64,000 nt of DNA, taken from Enchytraeus crypticus (taxonomy: Eukaryota; Annelida; Clitellata; Enchytraeida; Enchytraeidae). A program made the translations under genes and the position numbers. The stretch covers positions 1,721,501 through 1,785,500 of the forward strand of contig CAJHZI010000882.1 of the NCBI GenBank assembly GCA_905160935.1, in the 5' to 3' direction. Positions 21,701 to 31,533 of the stretch are shown here, piece after piece; the stretch's first letter is position 1, and each line of letters begins with the position of its first letter. The notes beneath the pieces are model-generated. The model made no database searches, was not told the DNA's origin, and worked only from the letters and a program-made list of their open reading frames with translations.

Positions 21701-24700
21701 TGTCAACAGCCTTGAATGTAACTAATCCCCAAGGTTTTGGAGGTTATTCTTAAATCCTCGCTGGAGCACCAACAAAAGGCAAAGATTACTAATAACCATG
21801 GATAGGAATGGAGGAAATAACGAAAAAACAACAAAAACAGTAACTAAGAAAGGAAAACTATGTAGCGCATGCGGTGTGTCGTGTATATAACTCAACAGAA
21901 TTTTTAAAAAGTTTACTCTCTAGCATTAAGTTTCATGACCATTTGCATGCAAATAATAAACCACTACAACACTCTTAATATCATACAGAGCAGGCAGTTA
22001 ATTCTAGAGATGACACGCATACCTCTTCTCATATTCCAGAGATACATTGCACGTGAGGATGTAGGCATTCTCAAGACGCTTAGGCATGTCAGGATGTCTG
22101 GCTCCATGGTCCATCACCAATCCTTTCACCAATCTACAGTCAATCAATCAATACATCAGACAATCAAACATTCTTCAAATCAGAGTGTAAATCTAAGATC
22201 TACAATGTATCAAGCATTAACCAAAGCTATGTGTGTCAAAGCAAGCAGTGTATTGTTTGTATAGGCTACACAAATATCCAATCTGTTAAGCCATTTAAAA
22301 GATTTTATTTAAAGAAAAAATTGACTTAACTTTAGCAATAATGTGACACAAATTTTAAAACGTTTTGTTCAAACCTGATACAACAGTTTGAGAAGTAAAA
22401 TGCTTGAAAATGACAAAGATTCCTGACCACAGAAAAAGACAGGTCAAAAAATTAAATGCGGTAGACGAGATTCAACGTACGCAGTATCCATATCAGTCTT
22501 GTGCTGCATTTCCATGATCTCCACCATGTGCAGATCTATCGGCTCTCCCTCTCTCTTGATGGCTAGCACCGAGTCCACTACGTGCTACATACATCAACAG
22601 TTAGAGCATTAGTATAAAGATAACCTCAATGTTTGCTCAAGCATGAAAATAGTGATAACCTAGATACATGCTAAACAGGTTCAACTGCTTTTTTCCGAAC
22701 TTCATGCATGCACATGATCACAAAAACCCTAGTTTCTCGTAGATTATTGTTGATTTGAAGAAAATATACATTGCCATACACTGAGTTGCGTAATACATAA
22801 GACTTATTGAATTATTGGAAACACTTATAAGCAATAAGGACAAAATTACTCATGGCAGATTAAATACGCATATAAAAATTAAACTATATAATTAAAATGT
22901 AATAAATGTTACTTAATTAATGTTTATAAACTATAATGTTAAACTGAAACTTACTGCACATACAGAATATTTAATACACTGGTATAAGTATGATGGATGT
23001 ATATTTAGTATACTGATTTGAATTTGTATTGTACATAGCCAGACAATGAGAAACAATGAATAATAATGCTCGATTTCATTTAACAGTTAATCAATTGAAG
23101 CATAATTTAAATTTCAGACTTTTGCAATGCTAATGTGTATTCAAGACTTAAGAAAAATTTAGACTAAGAATTTGTGGCCATAACATAACTTTGGAAACTA
23201 ATTTCAATTGTCTATTATGTGTAATTTGTATGTTTTCAAGAAATTACTGACAGAAGTAGAGTTTCAAAATTAAAGTAAATCATTCCACAATTATACAAAA
23301 GTTAAAAGCAAATAGCTATAGTTGAAGATGGACTGGATTTCCTTTGAAAGTACAAATTATACAATGTCAGTGGAATTGCAAAACATCTAGAATAGAGTGA
23401 AGAAGAAAGGGGCTAATTTAATGCTTTTCCTACTATAGATATCAATTGCCACAGAAACTGCCAGACTTTAACAAATCATCATCATGATATGACTTCAATT
23501 AACAAATGCTCTTTATTGTAAAAGTTTGGTCCCCGAGGTAACTACAGAGACAACTAAGAGGTAAAAGTAGCACTATAGATAAACACACTGATATAATAAC
23601 AATTTGATGATAACAGAGTTCTATCAATTTGTATATTGGCGTTACCTCAGTCAGGAGATCAGCGAGCTCTGGATGAACCTTTGTTCTCAATGAAGTACGT
23701 GACACATTGATCAACACATCACGATCTATGTTTTTTGTTACCTTAACTTCCTCCAATACCTACACATATAAATACATCAATCAATCAATCAATAAGCATT
23801 ACATCATAACGTCCGGTTCCTCACCAAAAGGCAATGTCAGGGACATCTCAAGCTGACTCTTCATCAACCGACACCAAGGCACCAAACGATGACGACTGAG
23901 TATAAAAAGACCACAAGAGAAAGTGAGATCAAAAACTGTGCAAGTCCAATTTTCAAGGCAAGAGGGTCAGAATATTGACCTAAGGTGAAAAGAGATGGAT
24001 TTTTAGCTTGCCCAGGAAAGTGCTAACACAATCACAAGATGCAATTTCAATTGTTGGAGCAGAAAACATGAAGGATCATATACATCTATAGAATATATAT
24101 CCATTGAACAACATCTTCATGCTATGTAAAGATTAGGTGTTGTTATAGTTTAACGTCGATCTCGGTGGACGACGATGATGTTGCTTGGGGAAACTAACTG
24201 TAGAACTCAGGTACATGATCTGCTGTCATAAAGCCAGATAGGCCGCTAACAATGTGAGAGACTATGAAGAACTTGACGCGAGAGGCTTTATTCATTTAAT
24301 GTTAATTAACTTTATTATTACAGTTATTATCTAAATTAAGTTATATCATTAACACTTGCAAATCCACGAAAGTAGCTTTCATATCTGCCCGGTGCTGTTC
24401 ACATTGACGTCCGCTGTATAGGACGCACCTCTTCCCGAAGGCACCATCACGGCTGAGCCCGAAGGCCCCGCTTCAAATGCGCTCAAAAGAAAAAGTTCTG
24501 TAGAGAGTAACTGCAGAATGAACAGAACGACTGCATTGCCTCGAAACATAGCATCGACTGAATCGAATGAACAGCAACTAACTAAACTAACTTTGCGGCC
24601 TAAGCCTACCAACTCATCACTATACAATGCCGCAAAGCAGCCTATTCCCAAAACATTACCATAGAAGTAGCCAACTTATAACTTTAATAACTACGCAGTA

Positions 24701-27700
24701 TTCTGTCGAGAATGCAGGATGAGATCAGCAGCTTCTAGGAAAATATGCAATGTTCTAGAAAACAGCCAAACTTGATAACTTACAACAATAATATGCTTAA
24801 CCTCAGTACCACTACAGCTACATATTTTTATGCAAATACACATGCATTAGAACAGAACATCCAGATTGCACAAACAACATGATTCATTTTGTTTCTTATT
24901 GCCTTGTTCTGCAAAGTCCCAATACATAATTAACATACATTCAGAAATATTCAGTAGCTATAAGACAATATGCAATAAATTACCATAAACAGTTGGCCTT
25001 TTGCCTCATAAAAATGTCCTAAAGATGGCCCACGCATTGTGAGGGTGAATTACTAAAGTGAATAATTAAGAATATAATAACTAATTATCAAACCATTTCA
25101 TACCTCGAGAGCTTTAGTCTTAGCCAGGTCAAATCCTTCAGTGACAAGTCTTGGATGTAAACCCTAAAATAGCAAATGAAATCAAGAAATTTCAGCAATA
25201 TATACATTATACAACATAATAAGAATAATATAATTGAATTTATAAGTGCCATTCTATGTAATATGCCACAGTAGCAGCATACAGCATGATATGTCAGCAT
25301 GTTATACATACTATTGAGTAATAGTTCTGAAAGCTGGGAAGAGAGAGAGTTCAGACTATCTTAGACTGACAGGCAGATTATTCCAAACAGTTAGTCCACT
25401 GCTGTTGAACGCTGTGGAACCAATCCTTGTTTTGACCCGTGTAATATCAAGTACCCATACTACCCAAGAATTAGCAAATCTAAGTATCTGTCGCCACAAA
25501 AAGTAAAGATGGGTAGAAGGGCAAAGCTTAGTTAAGTAGGGTTCTGATGGCTCGGCTTGAATAGATGATTGAAGAATGTTTATATTCTATTCTTTGAGGA
25601 ATTATAAGTCAATTAATAGACCAGTCAACTGTTCACAAAAATCCTTCACCAATAAGTGACATATTCCTGAGAAAGGCTGCGCTTAGGTAGATTAACTTTG
25701 ATGGAGCTGAGATATGCTGGACATGGACAAGATCACCCACTGTTGGGCTACAGTCTACCTTCACCCTAAGATCCTTGACTGCTTTGGACAACAAAAACCA
25801 TAGTACTACAAACACAAACGTTGTCAGAAGTTACGCTACCAGTCTGCTTACTACTGCTTATCTATTATGAACTGCACCGTATCAACATTCAGTTTAAATT
25901 TATTAGCATCGATCCACAGAAAGCGGAATGAATTTCGGGCAATGCAGTATAACAACTTAACAAGTTTACTGTATCAAAGGCATCACCTCATATCAAAGAA
26001 TCTCAACAAAACATTGAAGTCAAAATCTATTACAAACAAGAAATCAATTGCAAACCCCAGAATAGCAGTTCAGTAACGTGATATTTGCGATAAACACGTT
26101 TTTTAGAAAAAAATTGCATAAATTCATTACACAGAATAAGCAAATATTTAAGCTATGCATTTTGTATACGAGTAATATATTTGTATTAGTCATAATACAA
26201 ATGTATTTTATATAAGAGTACTTTTGTGTTACTCATACAATATTCAAGTTACTATTATTTAGAAATTGATAGAAATCTTTAGAAATTGACAGCATTAGTT
26301 TTTCTACCTCAGCAATGTATCTGTCAGCCTGCTTGAGCAGCTCACCAATAATGAGCACATTAGAGGTGGTCCCATCTCCAGTGATATCATCCTGAGCCGT
26401 CGCTGTTCTAGCAATCAGCGATGCAGTAGGGTGCTGAATTTGCTGCACGCAAACAAACCAAATTGATTAGAATTTAAGAAAATAAACACAGAGTTTTAAT
26501 TAAAGCACACAATTAGTGCACAATCATCAGAGCACAATAATCACAATGATAGGAACAAATTGACCTTTTGATCCCAGCCTGCCTGAAGCTTTCAAAAATT
26601 CTCATTTTATCAAGAAAAGGTTCGCTTTATTGTAGCTTCCACTCTCTGCCATCCATTTCAAACACCTGCTTTTCTCAGTCCTCTTTCTGTGGCAAGTTTG
26701 CAAAATATATATTTTTTAAATAGATTAAAATTATCTTTTCTGATTGTCTTTTGATCAATACCCGCACCTCTAGCGATCGCAACTTTCTCTAAGACACATG
26801 ATTTTTAAAATTCCCCCTCACACTATTTTGGAAAGGTCTATATAACAAACTTAATTTGACATATTTCATATTCAACCTAATCAATTTGCTTAGTTATAAA
26901 ATATTTCAAAGTGTCGACTAACCATTTCATGAAGCAAGACATTTCCATCTTTAGTCAATTTTATGTCACCAGATCCTGACACTAACCTGCCATGTTTACA
27001 TAAATCACAACACACTTTGTTACACTTTATAAAATGCTTAATATAGCATAGCAAACATTCCTAGATAAAAACTGGTAGCAAAGCATTCACAAAAATATTA
27101 ACAAAAGATCCTTTTGAAACAATCTAATCTTACAGAAAAACAATGTGATCCCTATTTTAAAAACCTTTCATGGAATATGATTTCGCGAAATGTGATTTTG
27201 ACATTAATTCCGCAGTTTCATCTCAATTAAATTAGGGTAATTTAACCATATTTTATGAGAAATGTGAGATCAGGAGCTTTATTACCTCTTAAGGCATAAT
27301 CTATATAGCTTTAGATTTAGTATCCTTGTCTTTCTCTAAATTCAAAATTTCAAATATTAATATTTGACCAGTTAATGTAATAAATAAACACTAAAATATC
27401 AGTACAAGAATTTGAAGGCTTATTAGTGTAGTAAAGCCATCATTTTCATCAATCAATCAATAAGAATTTAATGTCCGGTTCCTCATCATAAGGCCATGTC
27501 AAGGACGTCTCTTGCAGACTCTACACACACAGCACAGTCACCAAAGCGTCACACGATGATGATCAAGTATACAGAGACCACAAGAGAAAGCGAGATCGAA
27601 ACAGTACAATAGATAGATAGGATGGTTTACCATAATTTAACATTTGAAAGCCAAGGAAGCTATTTTGAATTTTATTCGTTCAGAGGCCAAGTCAGTGCAG

Positions 27701-28360
27701 TTTCTTAAGAAGAGAAGTGTGGGATTTGAATATTTTTACATTACAGACTACACGAGAAAGAGAATTTTGTATGTGTTGGATACAAATTGGAGAGGTTTTT
27801 GGGAGATCATTTTGGAGGGAGCTACAGTAATGGTGTTTAGAATGGACATGAGCATTAGCTAATACAGTAGCAGAATTGATATCAAGGAATCTACTAATTT
27901 GAAGTAATTGTCGAATATGGAAAAAGAAGAACGGCAGACTGATGAAATATGCGCTTAAAGTTTAGATTTGAATCAAAAATTAAACCAAGGTTACGTGCGG
28001 AATCTGTGGGTATTAAAAGGATATTTTAAAATGTAACAGTTGAGCTAATTATTTTAAGATTTCATGATTTAAGTGAATATAACAACTTATTCGCGAAAAA
28101 CAGTTATTTATCATTGAGTTTCGTATATCACAGATTTACATGTTTTGATTTAATATAAAAGATTATATTTTATAATATCCTAAAATATGGGAATCACGTC
28201 CAGTCATGCTTGGTAGTTCATACATTTTAATCGTTCCCTTCGGACCCAGGTTACTGCGGAGAACGTCCTGCAGTCCCTGTGCGGCGGCTTGATTGATGGC
28301 CAAAGCCTGGGCTGCCCTGGCTACCTCTGCTTTAGGATTGAGAAACTTAACCGCCGACAT
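15790..28360 (-). CDS. CCT6: T-complex protein 1 subunit zeta (CCT6/TCP-1 zeta), complete, 12 exons
   Basis: This is one of eight paralogous subunits of the cytosolic chaperonin TRiC/CCT, which folds actin, tubulin and other proteins using ATP. Exons from the start codon: 28360-28224, 26986-26923, 26442-26308, 25163-25104, 23759-23646, 22584-22481, 22133-22023, 21127-20968, 20342-20163, 18442-18202, 16722-16506, 15862-15790 (TAA). All junctions are in phase and give 531 residues, the usual length of the zeta subunit. Visible motifs are NLGPKGT (residues 37-43) and GDGTT (89-93), both in the ATP pocket, [10 protein letters not shown] before the second intron-spanning block, the apical region with NSGFFYK, and PGAGAYE near 409-414. 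The C-terminus is [14 protein letters not shown]. Chosen ATG 28360 gives [14 protein letters not shown], matching the family N-terminus; an upstream in-frame ATG at 28402 would add 14 residues not typical of the family. It converges with beta-adaptin. Introns hold many retroelement copies. Confidence 0.97.
15950..16203. repeat. 33-bp minisatellite in CCT6 intron 11
   Basis: Between seven and eight copies of a unit ctttacaatgaccagtgatt plus attagtgaataat, with one substitution (gatt/ggtt) and a variant attaatag in two copies. It fills a third of the last intron of CCT6. Confidence 0.95.
17690..18060 (-). mobile_element. LINE-A 3' fragment in CCT6 intron 10
   Basis: It ends in an AAT/ATT run at 17690-17712, followed on the minus strand by the same tail as the copy at 3990-4120 (complement of ggtttaacgtctgtttcctc). 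The minus-strand frame 17818-18018 retains the final reverse transcriptase block [20 protein letters not shown]. Orientation is the same as CCT6. Confidence 0.8.
19203..19343 (+). mobile_element. S3 repeat, 3' part, CCT6 intron 9
   Basis: gaatggaaaagtttcaaata, gaggatttgagacagtctac, ctggttaaactgggattcaa and a GATG run at the right end. It is antisense to CCT6. Confidence 0.75.
20507..20632 (+). mobile_element. S1 tRNA-like SINE in CCT6 intron 8
   Basis: A complete-looking copy: ctggagccagtggcgacgta, the B box gggttcaaatcc, then catcgctttcgagtgatgaa and gcgctaacctcagct. It is antisense to CCT6. Confidence 0.85.
21136..21420 (-). mobile_element. S3 repeat, near complete, next to CCT6 exon 8
   Basis: A CATC run at 21139-21155, then aaatcccagtttaactaggg, atttctggagcctaggtaca and ctattcttcagcaacaaaga. 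The microsatellite end is about 10 bases from the exon 8 acceptor (21127), and the repeat is sense relative to CCT6. Confidence 0.75.
21600..21905 (+). mobile_element. S4 5S-rRNA-like SINE in CCT6 intron 7
   Basis: A diverged copy: ggattagtgcattcagttaa, tgtggaagaccgagtgtcaa, ttcttaaatcctcgctggag and ttactaataaccatggatag. The central 5S-like block is partly lost. It is antisense to CCT6. Confidence 0.7.
23777..24110 (-). mobile_element. LINE-A-related 3' fragment next to CCT6 exon 5
   Basis: On the minus strand this reads as a LINE 3' end: a degenerate 'heads' block in 24000-24090 (complement of ggagcagaaaacatgaagg), then gatgtccctgacattgcc and the tail ending in ATTGATTG repeats. The tail lies about 17 bases upstream of the exon 5 acceptor at 23759. 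It is sense relative to CCT6. Confidence 0.65.
24379..24651 (-). CDS. Hypothetical small secreted ORF inside CCT6 intron 4
   Basis: An unrecognised 90-codon ORF lies in intron 4 of CCT6 on the same strand. From the internal Met at 24549 it reads as 57 residues with a hydrophobic N-terminus resembling a signal peptide ([19 protein letters not shown]) followed by a Ser/Gly-rich stretch and a possible NVNST glycosylation site. The surrounding 250 bases look less AT-rich than the rest of the intron. No splice donor or homology supports it, so it may be chance or part of an old insertion. Confidence 0.2.
   Translation of the reverse strand: MGIGCFAALYSDELVGLGRKVSLVSCCSFDSVDAMFRGNAVVLFILQLLSTELFLLSAFEAGPSGSAVMVPSGRGASYTADVNVNSTGQI
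27445..27990 (-). mobile_element. LINE-A-related 3' fragment in CCT6 intron 1
   Basis: Its tail (complement of aatttaatgtccggttcctc at 27466-27485) and the block with agccaaggaagctattttga near 27645 match, in complement, the copy at 8080-8460. It is 5' truncated and carries stops. It is sense relative to CCT6. Confidence 0.65.
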
Positions 28361-28651
28361 CTTGATTCTAAACACGCCGATTAAACAATAAATAAAGCAC
28401 ACGACCAGATCACTGTAATATCGCTCAGTTACCGTGATTCAAGAATGTACCATGCCAATCTGCAATTCTCATCCCATTGTTAAAATTGAATCTCGCCATG
28501 TCAATATGAAATTAAGAAACTGAGAGTAAATTAATAAAAACTGTATAGGATCGGTACAATGGCAAACACAGCAAGCCCAAACCATGACAAAAGCCAGTTT
28601 TGGAAATTAAAGCGTTATTAATAATAATAATTAAAAAATAATTCGTTATTC

Positions 28652-28682
28652 AGAGCATTTGCAGATTCTCTGCAAATGCTCT
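28652..28682. repeat. 13-bp stem-loop upstream of CCT6
   Basis: agagcatttgcag, a 5-nt loop (attct) and ctgcaaatgctct form a perfect hairpin about 290 bases upstream of the CCT6 start codon. The stem contains ATTTGCA, which is one base away from an octamer-like ATTTGCAT. Confidence 0.85.
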
Positions 28683-28945
28683 TTAACAGCATTTAAACAT
28701 TTAATACTAATATTCCTTTTAACATTATTAACTGTTCGCTCAATTAATTACCAGAAAAATCACACTGAAAATTTTATGCAATCTCCTTTTTCATATTGTA
28801 ATACTTATTCACTATTTACTTTTCGTATTTAAAATTACTTTATAAATGTTTTTATTGGTAAATAGACTAATAGTTAATTACTTTCTTATAGTTAAATGTT
28901 AATAAACTGTTTGTGTAAGAATTCTATATATTTGTTTTAATGTAT

Positions 28946-29165
28946 AAATAGCGTAAGGGTAACGTCATGAACTTTTAAATGACAAATCCTGAGGTGAATT
29001 GAACCCTCGTGGGTTCGAATCCCGGCCGCGCTGATCTGAGAGTAAAATCTCGGACATTCACTGGACTGGCTATACGGAAAATGGTCTAATTTGCCTAACG
29101 GATTAAACATGTGGTATTAAAAAGTGATAGATGTCAACATAGTTGATTATTCAGTATAATGCGTG

Positions 29166-29205
<40 letters not shown>
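28946..29205 (+). mobile_element. S2 tRNA-like SINE
   Basis: It begins near the tRNA A-box-like tagcgtaagggtaacg, has B box gggttcgaatcc (29010) and the motif acattcactggactgg, and ends in tcaacatagttgattattca, then a TTA microsatellite (29168-29203). Copies at 30273, 61899, 51930 and 63101 share the layout. It lies upstream of CCT6. Confidence 0.85.
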
Positions 29206-29209
<4 letters not shown>

Positions 29210-29579
29210 TCTAACATTATTATATTCGTTTATTACTTGAAATCTGACATACCGCAGAAAACGTACAAACACACATGGAATAAAAAGCAAATATAAAGTT
29301 CCATAATACCAAGATAACAATAGTCCAAGATAATGTTTCAAAACAGTCATTATACGATATTCTAATGATAAAATCTAACTACGGAAGGAATGGGTTTAAA
29401 TGGTATTTAAATTGGATGGGCCCTCCACTAAGCTTGATATTAAAATATAATAAATCTTGCTTTTATTTCAAAATAATCTAACAGCCGTAGATAGGTTTCA
29501 TACTAACATGATTAGCCTACATTATACGAGAAGATAATGTCACAGTCACATAAAATACTAACAATGCATTTTAAACCAA

Positions 29580-30190
29580 GATTAAATTAGGTGTGGTTTT
29601 ACAGCATCACTTAGTATCAAGCGGGTTACGAAGTTTTTATCATTCAAAGAGCTACGCTCAGTAAGTATGGCGTAACTTCTTTATGCTTTTTGTTGTAAAA
29701 ACCAGCCCTTTTTGCACGTCTTAGAAATGCTTCTAGGCGGTTTCTATCGTCAGCAGAAGTAAACCTCCACCAAAATTGTGAGGCGTAGAGTAATTTACTA
29801 AGAGTAGAAGCCTGGAACACTATCTGCAGGAGTTCATTTGATAGACCTTTTGTGCGCAAGGAGTATAAAGCAAAAATATTACTCGAACATGAGGATATAA
29901 GATTGGATATGTGAGAAGAAAAGGAAAAATTACACGAAATCGTGACTCCCAAACATTTGAGATTTGAGACTCGTTCTATTCCATCTAAATAGGGCAATTC
30001 AGTTGTTTGGCGCTTAAAGCTAGGTGACTTAAAGATTATTTCCTTAGATTTACTTCTGTTTAGCTGTAGATTGTTTGCTGAAGCCCATCTTTCTAAGTTC
30101 ATTAATTCATGTGATATGTGACTTGTGATATTAATAGCTAACAAAAGATATTCAAATTGATATAACTGACTTGATTTTACTCTTAAAATC
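29580..30190 (-). mobile_element. Reverse transcriptase remnant of a jockey/CR1-type LINE
   Basis: A minus-strand frame (29644-30192) reads as the palm-to-thumb end of a non-LTR reverse transcriptase: LERWASANNLQLNRSKSKEI, LKCLGVTISCNFSFSSHI and LLYASQFWW, ending in a segment resembling a C-terminal RAGF..KEVTPYLLS block. The frame breaks near 29640 and the reading continues in another frame to about 29580. It differs clearly from LINE-A. It lies between two S2 SINE copies in the CCT6/membrane-protein intergenic region. Confidence 0.8.
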
Positions 30191-30272
30191 ACAGGACTGA
30201 TAACAGTGACTAAATTTCTTAATGGTTAGACATGTGATATTAATAGCTACGTGTCCATCTTTAAAAATTGAA

Positions 30273-30503
30273 TGTCTCAATAGCGTAGGGGTAACGTCAT
30301 GAAGTTTTAAATGACAGATACTGAGGTGAATTGAACCCTCGTGGGTTCGAATCCCGGCCGCGCTGATCTGAGAGTAAAATCTCGGACATTCACTGGACTG
30401 GTTATACGGAAAATGGTCTAAATTTCCTAGCGGATTAAACATGTGATATTAAAAGTGATAGATATCAACATAGTTGATCATTTCACTATAATGCGTGTTT
30501 ATT
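30273..30503 (+). mobile_element. S2 tRNA-like SINE
   Basis: Close to the copy at 28946: caatagcgtaggggtaacgt, gtgggttcgaatcccggcc, actggactggttatacgg and tagttgatcatttcactata. The 3' end gives way to a T-rich run. Confidence 0.85.
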
Positions 30504-30835
30504 TTTTAATTGACTAACCTGAACCAGTATAATAGAGATAACCCACTAAATTTAAGATGAAACTTTTAATCATGGTGCTGGGAACTCTGAGCGTTCGTTT
30601 TGTTTTTAAACAATTTTGTAAATAAATAAATAAAGTGAAAAGAATTTAAATATTTTGTCGCAATGATTGAACATATTGCAACCATTAGCCATGATGAAAT
30701 CTAGCACTTATTATCTTGTTCAATCATGTTGCATGTTGCGCAAATAAGCATCGATGGTTCTATGATTGATAAATATTTGACGTTCTGGACATCTCCAGTC
30801 GGACCATAGTACCGGTCTTTTTGAGTTTACATAAC

Positions 30836-31080
30836 AATTAGAGTGCTAAAGTCATCAATGACAACATCGAGCATATTGAGACAAAATCAAGCCGGCCAGC
30901 AAATAGAAGGTCCTAAACAGTGCAAATTCTAAAATCCAGAAAATCAGTCCAAAGATAAAGGGATTAAAGAAAAGGAGGTTTAGGTGCTGGTCGTAACTCA
31001 TGGCCACTGGATGGAAAAGATCTAGCTCGACAGTCGCACACGAAAATTTTGACTTTTATGCGATCTTCACGAGCTCTGAA
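30836..31080 (-). mobile_element. LINE-B 3' tail fragment
   Basis: The complement of the LINE-B tail (gagtgctaaagtcatcaatg, gagacaaaatcaagccggcc) followed by more diverged sequence. It lies about 450-700 bases upstream of the membrane protein start codon. Confidence 0.65.
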
Positions 31081-31533
31081 ATTTGATGCCTAAACCCTGA
31101 TGCTTTCAGTATTAAGTGAACTGGACATCAATTTATTCGTTTGTTTCATATAATGAAATAGCATGTTAAGCAAGTATATTTTCTTTGAAGAACTTGTAGC
31201 AAGATCAGACTACCAGTACTCTACAGACAGGTATGCAGGACCCAACATTAGTATTAGTTACCCAAATGATACAATTTGCTACTTGTGGGACTTGGTAAGG
31301 ATATTTAGTGCAATGATAAAACCTGTATAAAATGTATATGGTTGTTGGTGACTAGACTAAAGTTTGTTGTGATAGCTTGTATATTAAAGAATGAAAATGT
31401 TGGTCAAACATTTTCATTTTTTAGTTAAATCCCTCTGTACAATCTGTTGATGTACTAATTGCACTTATATTTTTAGATTATCCTTTAGCTTTTATTACTA
31501 GTAGCAGTACATATTTAATAGACAAAATTCACA

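Larger units (their letters stand above)
28361..31533. other. Intergenic region between divergent CCT6 and membrane-protein genes
   Basis: It should hold the promoters of both genes, but no TATA box or CpG cluster stands out. It contains a stem-loop at 28652-28682, two S2 SINEs, a LINE reverse transcriptase remnant and a LINE-B tail. Confidence 0.7.

Noticed and set aside
25326-25800. Repeat-like segment near CCT6 exon 4 with a minus-strand frame
   Set aside because: It resembles diverged retroelement sequence, but I could not identify a family or a second copy in the window.
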